From an uncultured Brachyspira sp. (GTDB lineage: Bacteria; Spirochaetota; Brachyspiria; Brachyspirales; Brachyspiraceae), in contig NZ_CAJTQJ010000004.1 of NCBI RefSeq assembly GCF_910578695.1, forward strand, positions 1 through 64,000: DNA of 64,000 bases, written 5' to 3'. Below the pieces are notes generated by a model. The model made no database searches, had not been told where the DNA came from, and saw only the letters and a program-made list of their open reading frames with translations. The position numbers were made by a program, and so were the translations under genes. Below are positions 26,705 to 36,323 of the stretch, in pieces. Every line of letters starts with the position of its first letter. The stretch's first letter is position 1.

Positions 26705-27847
26705 ATGTCAGGACTTTATATACATATTCCTTTTTGTACATATAAATGCAGTTATTGTAATTTTTATTCTATTGTCAATATGAATAATGAAAATATATAT
26801 AAAAAATATTCTGATTATTTAATAAAAGAGCTTAAGTTAAGAATTAAAAATTATAATCAAAAAATAGAAACTATTTATTTGGGAGGAGGCACTCCTTCAG
26901 TATTGGGCTATGATTTATTAAAATATTTATTAGATAATATATTAAATATTGTTTATAATCATCATAATAAAAATTTAAAAAATACAGATTTAATTAAAGA
27001 AATAACAATAGAATCAAATATAAATAATATTAATGAGGAGTATATTAATTTTTTAGAAAATATATATAATATAAGACTTTCTCTAGGCATTCAAACTTTC
27101 AATGAAAAAAGCTTATCTATTATAAATAGGCATACTGATAAAAGAGATATTATAAATGCACTCAAATTAATAAATAAATCATCTTTAGAAAATATATCTC
27201 TTGATTTTATATGCGGGCTTCCTTTAAATAGTGAAAATCAAATAAGAGATGATATATTATTCTCATTAGATTTACTTGCGAAAACAAAACATATTTCTCT
27301 TTATTATTTGGAGCTTACAGAATATCTTAAAAAAAAGTGGAAATATTTAATTCCAAGCGATGATGAATCTGTAATATATTATAAAAAAGCATCGGACACA
27401 TTGGAAGGACTTGGGTTTAAAAGATATGAAATTTCAAATTACTCTATTTCTAATTATCATTCTATTCATAACAGTAATTATTGGCTTATGAAAGATTATA
27501 TAGGTATAGGAGTGTCTGCCTCGGGCTGTTATGATAACAGCAGATATAATAATATAAAAATCCTTAAAAGTTATTTTGATTTTATTGATAATAATAATCT
27601 TCCTATAAAAGAAAATGAATACTTAGATATAGAGACTAGAAAAAAAGAATTTATATTCCTTTCGCTAAGAACAGCAAAAGGAATAAATATTCATAAATAT
27701 AATAACTACTTTAATGAAGTATTTTATAATAAGTACTATGAAATTATAAATAATAATAAAGAATATTTTAATATATCCAATGATTATTTATCTATAAAAA
27801 AGTCCTATTTTGATTATGCTGATGAAATTAGTATATTATTATTTTGA
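26705..27847 (+). CDS. hemW: HemW-like radical SAM protein
   Basis: The radical SAM cluster motif CTYKCSYC is at about residues 11-18, within the HemW-type start LYIHIPFC. LGGGTPSVLG and the IRLSLGIQTFN segment follow, and the C-terminal half has the HemN/HemW extension. HemW is a haem chaperone rather than a coproporphyrinogen oxidase, although these proteins are often annotated as oxygen-independent oxidases. Length 380 is normal. It ends by overlapping trpR (opposite strand) by 9 bases, and it is the third gene of the receiver-LpxC operon. Confidence 0.88.
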   Translation: MSGLYIHIPFCTYKCSYCNFYSIVNMNNENIYKKYSDYLIKELKLRIKNYNQKIETIYLGGGTPSVLGYDLLKYLLDNILNIVYNHHNKNLKNTDLIKEITIESNINNINEEYINFLENIYNIRLSLGIQTFNEKSLSIINRHTDKRDIINALKLINKSSLENISLDFICGLPLNSENQIRDDILFSLDLLAKTKHISLYYLELTEYLKKKWKYLIPSDDESVIYYKKASDTLEGLGFKRYEISNYSISNYHSIHNSNYWLMKDYIGIGVSASGCYDNSRYNNIKILKSYFDFIDNNNLPIKENEYLDIETRKKEFIFLSLRTAKGINIHKYNNYFNEVFYNKYYEIINNNKEYFNISNDYLSIKKSYFDYADEISILLF

Positions 27848-28138
27848 TTTATTTAAAGATTCTTGAAAGTTTTTATCATTTATAAGATATTTATCCACTA
27901 TTATTGCGAAAGCACTGTCTTCTTTTTTTAATTCTTTAGCTCCTCTTGTTATTGAACAAAGGCTTGCATTTAGATGTTTGGCTATTTCATACTGAGGCAT
28001 TTTCTTCCTTAAGAGCGTTATTATTCTTAATCTTTGCTGTATCATATCCTGCTCATCTTTTGTAAACAGCTCCGTTAAAAATTTCTTAATAAACTCTTCA
28101 TCGGTTTCAGCTGCTAGAATATGGGCTAATAGTTCCAT
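27839..28138 (-). CDS. trpR: Trp repressor (TrpR) family protein
   Basis: A 99-residue all-helical repressor. The helix-turn-helix reads QYEIAKHLNASLCSITRG. The residues that contact L-tryptophan in E. coli are kept: Thr26 (Thr44), Arg36 (Arg54) and Arg65 (Arg84). SITRGAKELK fits true TrpR rather than the YerC group, which has ISR here. No trp biosynthetic or transport gene is adjacent, so its targets lie elsewhere. It is convergent with hemW and overlaps it by 9 nt. Its own promoter carries an overlapping inverted repeat, consistent with autoregulation. Confidence 0.85.
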   Translation of the reverse strand: MELLAHILAAETDEEFIKKFLTELFTKDEQDMIQQRLRIITLLRKKMPQYEIAKHLNASLCSITRGAKELKKEDSAFAIIVDKYLINDKNFQESLNKSK

Positions 28139-28160
28139 TTTTATTTCTCCTTAAAATTAT

Positions 28161-28213
28161 TACTATTAATAATACTGCATTATTAAGTATAGGATAAATA
28201 TTAATTTTTTCAA
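28161..28213 (-). promoter_or_regulatory. trpR promoter with overlapping inverted repeat
   Basis: On the minus strand, TTGAAA (complement of 28208-28213) and TATACT (complement of 28186-28191) are 16 nt apart. The inverted repeat TTAATAAT (28166-28173)/ATTATTAA (28179-28186), extended by TAC/GTA outside, overlaps the -10 box and the likely start point. SD AAGGAG precedes the start codon. Confidence 0.6.
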
Positions 28214-28301
28214 GTAAATTTCTAATTATTGTATATAATAATATTTTATTATATATATTACAAATAATGAGCATTAATGTTTTTATATTAAGGTTATTTT
28301 T

Positions 28302-28907
28302 ATGAAAAAAATTAATAAAAAAAATATGAAAAAGATTAATAAAAAAAATAAGAAAAACTCAAAAACTATTAAGAAAATTTCAACAAAAGAAAAAAGTAAT
28401 AATAGTATTTTCATATTACTGCTTACAGTATTTATTATTTTTTCATTATTTATATATATTTACTATAATAAAAACTCTTCAAAAATTTCAAATAATATAA
28501 ATGAAACTGACTCATCTGGACTTACAATAGTGATGAAAGCATTACTCAATGAAAATGGAAAATTAAGTATTAATGATATAAAGAAACTTATAAGAGACAA
28601 TAGAAAAAATATAGATTATAAAATAAGAGACAGCAGCAGTAAAACTCTTTTAATGTATGCAGTATTTAACGGAGACACTGAAATAATAAAGGATATATAT
28701 GAGTACGGCAATCAATTAAATGAAATAGATAATGAAGGAAGAACAGCTTTGCATTGGGCAGTTTATTATAATAAATATAATGCCGTTGTTGCTCTTATAG
28801 AACTTGGGGCTAAAGACTATATAAAAGATAATTATTCTCTTATGCCTATAGACATAGCCCAGTACGAAGGATATGAAGATATATATAGATATTTATCGAA
28901 TTTATAA
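28302..28907 (+). CDS. membrane-anchored ankyrin-repeat protein
   Basis: A Lys/Asn-rich N-terminus (about residues 1-34) is followed by one transmembrane segment (about 37-53) and three to four ankyrin-type repeats (TLLMYAVFNGDTEII; RTALHWAVYYNKYNA; LMPIDIAQYEGY). The basic tail before the membrane segment suggests it stays inside, with the repeats outside the membrane. Ankyrin repeats mediate protein contacts; no partner can be named. It stands alone between trpR and dnaN. Three ankyrin proteins occur in this window. Confidence 0.75.
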   Translation: MKKINKKNMKKINKKNKKNSKTIKKISTKEKSNNSIFILLLTVFIIFSLFIYIYYNKNSSKISNNINETDSSGLTIVMKALLNENGKLSINDIKKLIRDNRKNIDYKIRDSSSKTLLMYAVFNGDTEIIKDIYEYGNQLNEIDNEGRTALHWAVYYNKYNAVVALIELGAKDYIKDNYSLMPIDIAQYEGYEDIYRYLSNL

Positions 28908-29010
28908 TTACTGCAATTTTGTAAAATATATTGTAAAAAATATTTTTTAATGATAAAATATATAATGATATTATATTTTGAAAAAATTAGTAAAATAAAA
29001 AGAGGAAGCA

Positions 29011-30138
29011 ATGAGATTTAGATGTTTAAAAAAAGATATAGTAAAATCTATCGGCGTTACAGAAAATGTTGTTGAAGGAAAAGTAATTTATAATATAGAA
29101 AGTAATGTGCTTTTTCATCTTTCCGGCAATATGCTTACATTAACAGCTACTGACGGTTCGGTATGGGCTAGAAGCCGAATAATACTTGATGACTGCGAGG
29201 GAGAAGGTTCTGTAGCAGTGTATGCCAAAAAAATAAGCTCTATATTAAAAGAAATGCCTGACGGGCTTATCACAATAAATGTTGAAGAAAATGAAAAAAT
29301 AAATATAGAATCTGAAAACGGAAAAACTAAACACTTAATCATAGGAATGAAAACAGATGATTTTCCTGCTTATCCTGAAAGCAATAGCGATATCAGTTAT
29401 ATAATGCTTCCTACAAAAGAATTAGTTACTATGATTAATAAAACTATTTCTTCTATAGCTAAAGAACCTTTTAAGCCTGCTTTAAGAGGTATATGCTTTG
29501 AAAAAACTGACTCTAAATTCCTTGCTGTTGCCACTGACGGCAGAAGAATGGCTGTAATAGAGAGAGAATTTGAGGGTGTAGAGAACGGCTCTTTTTCAAT
29601 AATTATAGAACCTAAAGTACTTAATGAAATACTTGTAACTGCTAATTATGATGAAGTTGAGCAGGTAAAAATGGGCGTAGACGGACAGCAGGTTTATTTT
29701 CAAGTTGGCAAATATGATTTCGTATCGAGTCTTATAGAAGGAAAGTATCCTAATTTCAGACAGGTTATACCGAAAGAGTTTGCATACAGTTTCAGAGTGA
29801 ATAAAAATGATTTATTAGATGCTATAAGAAGAATTGTTCCTATGATTAATGATGTCCGTTCAAAGAGAATGATATTAAATGTTTCAGAAGAATCTCTTAA
29901 AGTAAAAGGAATAAATCAGGAGATGGGAGAATCTTTAGAAGAAATTGATATAAAATATTCAGGCGAAGAACATTCTGTTGCTTATAATTATACATATATT
30001 CAAGATGTTATTAAGCAGATTGATTCTGAAATAGTTACTTTTATGGTTAATAAAGATTCCAGCCCTACTATGGTGAAAGAGATAGAAAGAGAGGATTATT
30101 ATTATATTATTATGCCTATGAGCATAGGTGAAGATTAA
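29011..30138 (+). CDS. dnaN: DNA polymerase III sliding clamp (beta subunit)
   Basis: The ring-shaped clamp that holds DNA polymerase on its template. Family signatures are FSIIIEPKVLNEIL, YDFVSSLIEGKYPNFRQVIP and the C-terminal YIIMPMSIG. The length of 375 residues and the three-domain layout are normal. SD AGAGGA precedes the ATG. In most bacteria dnaN follows dnaA, but dnaA is not in this window and no origin features were seen nearby. Two small genes follow 12 nt downstream. Confidence 0.95.
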   Translation: MRFRCLKKDIVKSIGVTENVVEGKVIYNIESNVLFHLSGNMLTLTATDGSVWARSRIILDDCEGEGSVAVYAKKISSILKEMPDGLITINVEENEKINIESENGKTKHLIIGMKTDDFPAYPESNSDISYIMLPTKELVTMINKTISSIAKEPFKPALRGICFEKTDSKFLAVATDGRRMAVIEREFEGVENGSFSIIIEPKVLNEILVTANYDEVEQVKMGVDGQQVYFQVGKYDFVSSLIEGKYPNFRQVIPKEFAYSFRVNKNDLLDAIRRIVPMINDVRSKRMILNVSEESLKVKGINQEMGESLEEIDIKYSGEEHSVAYNYTYIQDVIKQIDSEIVTFMVNKDSSPTMVKEIEREDYYYIIMPMSIGED

Positions 30139-30150
30139 GTTGGGGGAAAT

Positions 30151-30387
30151 ATGTTTGAAGTAGAAAATAAATTTTATGAAGAACATATAAAAGAGTTTAG
30201 AAAAAAGTATCTAGGTAAGCATATAGTAATAAAAGGTAATGAATTAAAAGGCATATATAATAGCGATGAAGAAGCTATTAATGAATCAGTAAAAACTATG
30301 GAATTAGGGACATTTGCTGTAAAAATAGTATCTAATAATAATGATGAAGACACTAATTGGAGATTCTATTCACGTGTCAATTTTTAA
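30151..30387 (+). CDS. small DUF5678-like protein
   Basis: A 78-residue acidic and basic protein without signal or membrane segments. The segment YLGKHIVIKGNELKGIYNS followed by DEEAINE is characteristic of DUF5678-like proteins found next to retropepsin-type proteases. SD GGGGGAAA precedes the ATG. It overlaps the start of the aspartic protease gene by 14 nt when that gene starts at GTG 30374, so the pair is translationally coupled. Function unknown. Confidence 0.65.
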   Translation: MFEVENKFYEEHIKEFRKKYLGKHIVIKGNELKGIYNSDEEAINESVKTMELGTFAVKIVSNNNDEDTNWRFYSRVNF

Positions 30388-30862
30388 TAAAAAGAAAAAA
30401 TACCATTTTGCATTTAGATTAGAATACAATCATATACCTGCAGAATTGAAAACAAAAGTATTAATAAAAAATAAATTTGGATTAGAAAATGAATACGATG
30501 CTGTATGGGATACAGGAGCAACTAATACAGCTATTACTCATAAAGTTTATGAAGAACTTAAATTAAAACCTATTGACAGTTATAAAGTAAGAGGAGTAAA
30601 TAGCGGGATTCATACTGTTGATATTGTATTAATAGATGTATTATTATTAAATAAAGTTAATATAAAAAATATTAGAGCTGGTGTTTGTGATATTGGAGGA
30701 TGCGATATACTTATCGGAATGGACATTATTAAATTTGGAGATTTAGCAATATCCAACAGAAATAATAAAACAATATTTAGTTTTGCAATGCCGCCTTTTG
30801 ATAACCCTACAGATTTATTGGAAAAAGCAAATAAAGTTAATAAGAGTAATGGATATTCATAA
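30374..30862 (+). CDS. retropepsin-like aspartic protease
   Basis: The single-domain protease signature WDTGATNTAI holds the catalytic Asp-Thr-Gly. A second block, CDILIGMDII, is the flap/ILG-type strand of retropepsins such as PerP. I prefer GTG 30374: GGAG lies about 11 nt upstream, and it overlaps the small gene's stop. An ATG at 30341 would add 11 residues and overlap it more. The pair with the preceding gene suggests a shared task; the substrate is unknown. A retroviral-type dimer is required for activity. Confidence 0.75.
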   Translation: MSIFNKKKKYHFAFRLEYNHIPAELKTKVLIKNKFGLENEYDAVWDTGATNTAITHKVYEELKLKPIDSYKVRGVNSGIHTVDIVLIDVLLLNKVNIKNIRAGVCDIGGCDILIGMDIIKFGDLAISNRNNKTIFSFAMPPFDNPTDLLEKANKVNKSNGYS

Positions 30863-30890
30863 AAATTAATAAAACTGAGGCTAAAGTATA

Positions 30891-31514
30891 TTATTCATAA
30901 ATTATTTTTACATTATAAACATTAAAATAATAAGGATATCTGCTGAAAAGTTCTATATCAATGGTTTTTGTATTATTATTTATTTCTTTAAAATTTTTTA
31001 TTTTCTTGCTGCCATTTAAATAAAAATATATTTTTAAAAATGAGCTTATATTTTTTTTATTTATTTTATCAAAAATATTCTTATTTATTTTTATTGTGAA
31101 TAGTTTATTTTCTTTTACAGATTTATAATTATGATATCCGTCTGTAATCTCTATATTAAATAGCGGGTAGTATATATTTATTTTATATGTATTTAATATT
31201 TTTTCTGACTTAATTATATTTATTTCTAATATTTGTATATTATATTTTTGATTTTGTTTTGTACTTATTTTTAATTTTATATCTGCATCTTTATCGAATG
31301 TCTTAATAAATAAATTATTAGTATCAAAGTTATCATTTTCTAAAAATAAATTATAATTATATTCATCTTTATGAAAGCCCATTATATGAGATTTTTCTCT
31401 GTATATATCATAGCCCTTATATTTTAAATCGCTTAATTTATAAATATCATCATTCATTACAGAAAAGGCATTTACATAAAAAGCAAATATTATAAAAGAA
31501 ACATATTTATTCAT
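30891..31514 (-). CDS. exported protein of unknown function
   Basis: An N-terminal hydrophobic segment (about residues 4-19, ending near VNAFS) looks like a signal peptide. The remaining 190 residues are Lys/Asn/Ile-rich with predicted beta strands and no family I recognise. It is transcribed toward the retropepsin gene, and its start faces mrdA across a 340-base gap. Likely periplasmic or surface. Confidence 0.55.
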   Translation of the reverse strand: MNKYVSFIIFAFYVNAFSVMNDDIYKLSDLKYKGYDIYREKSHIMGFHKDEYNYNLFLENDNFDTNNLFIKTFDKDADIKLKISTKQNQKYNIQILEINIIKSEKILNTYKINIYYPLFNIEITDGYHNYKSVKENKLFTIKINKNIFDKINKKNISSFLKIYFYLNGSKKIKNFKEINNNTKTIDIELFSRYPYYFNVYNVKIIYE

Positions 31515-31853
31515 AGCTATAACCTAATTTATAACTGAATTAAATTATAATCATTTTTTCAAGCCTTAAAACTTTAAAGCAAATAATATCATATATTATA
31601 ATATAAATATATTTACTGCAATTTTAAATACATTTTCTAAAAATATTAGTCAGTAAAATCTGAATACATAGAAGATAAGCATTTAAATTTTATATAAAGT
31701 ATTGCAGCATTTTTTGAAATTAATTAACATAATACAAACTAATAAATTAAAAATATATAAAAAAATACCGTTATTTATAGTATTGATAATTTTTTTTATT
31801 CAATATAGTATTTATATATTAGCAAAAATTCCTAAAAGGTAAAAGGTTTATTT
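31515..31853. other. divergent gap ahead of mrdA
   Basis: About 340 bases of AT-rich sequence with no gene. TTGATA (31783-31788) and TAGTAT (31806-31811) with a 17-nt spacer form a plausible promoter for mrdA-rodA. Confidence 0.5.
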
Positions 31854-33851
31854 ATGAATTTTTTAGAAATAGAATTAAATAAAGACAAAAAAATAATAAG
31901 CGAGGATTTCAAATATAGAAAAAGACTTATAGCAGTATTCATAATATCAGTATTAGTAACCGCTTCATTATTAGTAAGATTATTCTATTTGCAAATAATA
32001 AAAAATGAACATTATGACAGCCTTGCAAGAAATAATAAAGAACAAATAATACCTATAGATGCTTATAGAGGCGAAATTTATGATAGAAATGGTATTATAG
32101 TAGCAGAAAATATTAAAACATACACTATGTATATGATACCCGTTTATCTGCCTAAAAATTATTTTGAAAGAGAAGAATTATTATATAGAGTATCAAAAGT
32201 ATTTAATATAGATTTGGGACATATAAAATCTAGTTTGGAAAAAGTATCAAAAAACAGCTATGAATCCGTTGAAATATCAGAAAATATATCAATGTCTCAA
32301 ATGAGCTATTTAGCTGAAAGATCAGAAGAATATCCGGGAGTATATTACGGAAGCAAATCCATAAGACATTATCCTTTAGGCGAGACTATGACACATGTAC
32401 TAGGATATATTGGAAATATTTCTCAGGAAGAATTTGAAAGTAAACAGGCTGAAGGATACAGAAGAAACAGTGTTATAGGCAAAGAAGGCGTTGAACAGTT
32501 CTATGATAAGGAGCTTAGAGGAATAGACGGATATGAACAATGGATAGTAGACTCAAGAAACAGAGTAAAAGAAACAATAAGTCCTGCTATAGGAAAACCA
32601 ATACCCGGAAAAAAACTTATACTAAGCATAGATTCTAAAATACAAAAGGATGCAGAAAACTTAATAAGAGGTCAGGTAGGCACTATAATAGTATCTAAAC
32701 CTACAACAGGTGAAATACTTGCTATGATAAGTTCGCCTTGGTATGATCCCAATATATTCATAGGAAAGATAGATGTGCAAAAATATGCTGAACTTATAAA
32801 AAATCCTGCAAATCCGTTTTGGAATAAGGCTATAAGGGGAAGATATCCTCCGGGTTCAACATTTAAACTTGTAACATCTGTAGGAGCTCTTACAGAAAAA
32901 AGAATAGGCATCAATACCACAAGATACTGCGGAGGCGGTATGCTTCTTGAAAATCGATTCTATAGATGTACAGGGCAGCACGGTTATGTAAATATGTATA
33001 AGGCTATACAATTCTCCTGCAATACATACTTTTATAATTTGGCTTATGAATTAGGACCTAATTTCATAAAAAGATATGCAGAAATGCTTGGCTTTGGAAA
33101 TGCTACAGGTATAGATTTACCGGGAGAAAAGGTTGGAATCGTTCCTAGTGCCGATTGGAAAAGAAGAAAAATCGGAGAATATTGGTGGGATGGTGACACT
33201 ATTCAATATGTTATGGGGCAGGGATATATGTCTGCTACTCCTATTGCAGTTCATATGGCAACTTCTGCAATAATTAACGACGGAATAATGTACAGACCTC
33301 ATGTTGTTAAAGAAATAAGAAGTTCTCAGACAGATGAAGTTATATATAATAATGATAAAGTAATAATAAAAAAATTAGATATAGATAAAAATATCTTTAC
33401 AGTAGTAAAAGAAGGAATGAGAATGGCGGTAACAGGAGGTACTGCAAGAAACGGAGCATGGTCTCCTAATATAAAATTGGCAGCAAAAACAGGTACAGCT
33501 CAGAATGCTCAGGGTAAAGACCATACTTGGGTTACAATATTCGGACCTTATAATTCAAGACCTGCAGATAATATGATAGCAGTGACTGTTATGCTGGAGC
33601 ATAGCGGAGGAGGCGGAGGAACCACTGCAGGACCTATTGCTACTGCAATGCTTCGCTCTATATTAGGCGGAGAAGATGCTGTAGATGCAAGAAATGTAAT
33701 ATATGCTAGAATGCAGTACATTTATCAGCAGATAAGATTAGCAAGAGAACAGATGAGAGCCTCTCAGGAAAACGGAAAAACATTAGAAAATATTGACGGA
33801 GAGCAAAAAGAAGAAAAAAATGAACAAGATGAGAGGATAAAATATGAATGA
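31854..33851 (+). CDS. mrdA: penicillin-binding protein 2 (elongation transpeptidase)
   Basis: Cross-links peptidoglycan during cell elongation with RodA. One N-terminal membrane anchor (about residues 27-47) precedes the dimerisation domain. The transpeptidase domain has the active-site serine in STFK (Ser335), SCN (Ser388) and KTG (Lys545). Length 665 is typical. The C-terminal tail is Glu/Lys-rich. The stop overlaps rodA by 8 nt. Note that it is a beta-lactam target. Confidence 0.95.
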   Translation: MNFLEIELNKDKKIISEDFKYRKRLIAVFIISVLVTASLLVRLFYLQIIKNEHYDSLARNNKEQIIPIDAYRGEIYDRNGIIVAENIKTYTMYMIPVYLPKNYFEREELLYRVSKVFNIDLGHIKSSLEKVSKNSYESVEISENISMSQMSYLAERSEEYPGVYYGSKSIRHYPLGETMTHVLGYIGNISQEEFESKQAEGYRRNSVIGKEGVEQFYDKELRGIDGYEQWIVDSRNRVKETISPAIGKPIPGKKLILSIDSKIQKDAENLIRGQVGTIIVSKPTTGEILAMISSPWYDPNIFIGKIDVQKYAELIKNPANPFWNKAIRGRYPPGSTFKLVTSVGALTEKRIGINTTRYCGGGMLLENRFYRCTGQHGYVNMYKAIQFSCNTYFYNLAYELGPNFIKRYAEMLGFGNATGIDLPGEKVGIVPSADWKRRKIGEYWWDGDTIQYVMGQGYMSATPIAVHMATSAIINDGIMYRPHVVKEIRSSQTDEVIYNNDKVIIKKLDIDKNIFTVVKEGMRMAVTGGTARNGAWSPNIKLAAKTGTAQNAQGKDHTWVTIFGPYNSRPADNMIAVTVMLEHSGGGGGTTAGPIATAMLRSILGGEDAVDARNVIYARMQYIYQQIRLAREQMRASQENGKTLENIDGEQKEEKNEQDERIKYE

Positions 33852-35160
33852 TAAAAAAGAATTAAAAAAACTATTTGTCTTTGATTGGAAAATATTGGCA
33901 GCTGTAATATTCTTAATGACTGCAGGAGCTATAGCAGTATATTCATCAACATATTCCCCTGAGTCTGGAAAAACAAGCTGGATGTTCTTGAAATTTATAT
34001 TTTTCTGTGCCACAGGAATAGTATTAATATTTATCAGTATGTTTATAAATTATACTAAATTAGCTGAACATAGAATGTCTTTATATATACCTATGCTTGG
34101 AATTTTAATATTAGTTTTAATACCGGGAGTAGGAACTACAATAAACGGAAGCAGCAGCTGGCTTTTCGGTATGCAGCCTTCTGAGTTTGGTAAAATAGTA
34201 GTTATAATATTTTTGGCAGGATATTTGGATCAAATAGGAGATAAAATAAAGGAAGTAAAATATTTTGCTTTAGCTGGTATTTTTATCGCTATTCCTATAG
34301 GTTTGGTACTTCTTCAGCCTGATTTAGGTACTGTGCTTGTATATTGTTTTATTGTATTTATAATGCTTTTTGTCGGAGGAGTTCCTACAAGATATATTAT
34401 AGCTTTGATAAGTATAGGAGTTATAGGACTTTCTATACCTATGTTTTTAGAGTATAAAAGAATGTCTGATGATATCGATAATATACTTTTCAACTTTCTT
34501 TCGCAAAGAGTATATATAGGATATTTAGCAGGAATATTTTTATTTTTATCAGCATTGCTTCTTATACTTAATTTTTATATGAATAGCAAATATGTAGGAT
34601 TGGCATCATTTACATTTTTTGTATTATTTTTATGTGCAGGGGCAGCTCTTATATTTGATATAGGATTGAAAGGATATCAAAAGCAAAGGTTATTAGTATT
34701 TATGAATCCTCAGCTGACAAGATTAAGTTCTGGTTATAATATAATACAGTCTCTTATTGCTGTAGGAAGCGGCGGCTTATTGGGAGAAGGCTTTTTAAAT
34801 GGAAGTCAGTCTCAATTAAACTTTATTCCTCAGCAGGTAAATGACTTTATATTTTCTAATATATGCGAAGAATGGGGATTTATCGGCAGTGCTTTGGTAG
34901 TTTTGGCTTATGCTGTAATATTTATAAGAGGAACAATGGCTGCATACTTTGCTAAAGACAGACTAGGTGCTTTAATTGTATCAGGAGTTATAGCTATGTT
35001 TTTATGCCATGTCATAATTAATATAGGTATGGTTGTGGGAATGATGCCTATTACAGGCTTAACGCTTCCTTTTATAAGCAGCGGAGGTTCGTCTATATGG
35101 ACTTTCTCTATATCTATAGGTTTAATATTTAATGTAGAAGCTAGAAGATATGTTCATTAA
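33844..35160 (+). CDS. rodA: rod-shape SEDS glycosyltransferase
   Basis: A polytopic membrane protein of the SEDS family that polymerises glycan strands with its PBP2 partner. Ten or so membrane segments are visible. The signature loop near GFLNGSQSQLNFIPQQVNDFIFS holds the catalytic-site Asp. The C-terminal LPFISSGGSS motif is present. Starts 8 nt inside mrdA. A paralogue in the mur cluster (46767-47858) is the FtsW type, so both elongation and division copies are present. The receiver-phosphatase gene follows by 11 nt. Confidence 0.93.
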   Translation: MNDKKELKKLFVFDWKILAAVIFLMTAGAIAVYSSTYSPESGKTSWMFLKFIFFCATGIVLIFISMFINYTKLAEHRMSLYIPMLGILILVLIPGVGTTINGSSSWLFGMQPSEFGKIVVIIFLAGYLDQIGDKIKEVKYFALAGIFIAIPIGLVLLQPDLGTVLVYCFIVFIMLFVGGVPTRYIIALISIGVIGLSIPMFLEYKRMSDDIDNILFNFLSQRVYIGYLAGIFLFLSALLLILNFYMNSKYVGLASFTFFVLFLCAGAALIFDIGLKGYQKQRLLVFMNPQLTRLSSGYNIIQSLIAVGSGGLLGEGFLNGSQSQLNFIPQQVNDFIFSNICEEWGFIGSALVVLAYAVIFIRGTMAAYFAKDRLGALIVSGVIAMFLCHVIINIGMVVGMMPITGLTLPFISSGGSSIWTFSISIGLIFNVEARRYVH

Positions 35161-35171
35161 AAGTTATTAAT

Positions 35172-36323
35172 ATGAAAAATAATATTTTAACAGAGAAAGT
35201 TTTAATTGCAGACTCTAATATAGATTATGCAAAATTTCTGCAGAATTTTTTAAAAGAGTCAGGCTATTTATCATACATAGCTTTATCTTATGAAGAAGCT
35301 ATTAATATGGCTTATGATAAAATACCAGACTGTATATTAGTTGATTATATGCTTCCAAATGCAGGAGCTTCAAGACTTTCAGAACATATAAAAAAAGATA
35401 ATATATTAAAAAATATAGCCGTGCTTTTTCTTACAGCTACAAATAATAAAAGCGAATTTTTAAAAGCTTATAAATGCGGAGCAGACGGATTCTTTTTAAA
35501 ATCTACAGATACAGATATATTATTATCAAAAATGAAATCATATATCAGACTGAAGAAAACAATAGAATCCAATATTATGTATATGAATATATTAAAAAAA
35601 GATATTGAATATGCATCAAAGCTTCAAAAATCCATTCTCTCTTACGGAAATACTTCTATACCTAAAAATGATATATCCGTTTTTCATTATGCCCCTAATG
35701 AAGTATCAGGAGACTACAGCGGAATAAAAAGCATTAATGACGGCTGGTATTCTATACTTTTGGCAGATGTATCAGGACATGGCGTTGCTGCAAGTATGCT
35801 TACTATACTAATAAAATCTTTTTTCGATTCTCATATAATAACAAATTATAAAAATACATCTCCTTCCAATTTCATAAAAGAATTGAATAAGTTTTTTATA
35901 GAAGAAAATTTTGACAGAAGTTTATTTGCATCTGTGTTCTATGCTATATACAATAATAATACAGGGGATTTTATATGTTCATCAGGAGGCTCTCCAAAAC
36001 CTATATATTATTCAAAAGATTCAGCAGAAGAAATTAATATAGAAGGTCCTTTAGTAGGAATGTCTGAAGACAGCGAATATTCTGAAGTCAGCATAAAATT
36101 AAATCATAATGATATAATATTTATATTTACTGACGGAGCTTATGAAATATTTAATACCGAAGGAAAAATGTTCGGAGATGAGCTTTTAAAGAATGTATTT
36201 ATGAAGCATTCTCATAAAGATGTTAATGTGATAAAAGAAAGTATAATAAAAGAATTAAAGTCATTTTCAAACAATATATTATCAGACGACATAAGTATGA
36301 TAATACTAAGAAGAACAAATTAA
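35172..36323 (+). CDS. receiver domain fused to PP2C/SpoIIE phosphatase
   Basis: The N-terminal receiver (about residues 8-125) has the Asp in CILVDYMLP, Thr in FLTATN, and Lys in FFLKST. A coiled linker leads to a PP2C (RsbU/SpoIIE) domain with GDYSG, LADVSGHG, FTDG and the C-terminal DDISMII metal motifs. Family members dephosphorylate anti-anti-sigma proteins in partner-switch modules; here the receiver would gate that activity. It is 11 nt after rodA, so it probably shares the elongation operon. No anti-sigma partner is in the window. Confidence 0.87.
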   Translation: MKNNILTEKVLIADSNIDYAKFLQNFLKESGYLSYIALSYEEAINMAYDKIPDCILVDYMLPNAGASRLSEHIKKDNILKNIAVLFLTATNNKSEFLKAYKCGADGFFLKSTDTDILLSKMKSYIRLKKTIESNIMYMNILKKDIEYASKLQKSILSYGNTSIPKNDISVFHYAPNEVSGDYSGIKSINDGWYSILLADVSGHGVAASMLTILIKSFFDSHIITNYKNTSPSNFIKELNKFFIEENFDRSLFASVFYAIYNNNTGDFICSSGGSPKPIYYSKDSAEEINIEGPLVGMSEDSEYSEVSIKLNHNDIIFIFTDGAYEIFNTEGKMFGDELLKNVFMKHSHKDVNVIKESIIKELKSFSNNILSDDISMIILRRTN

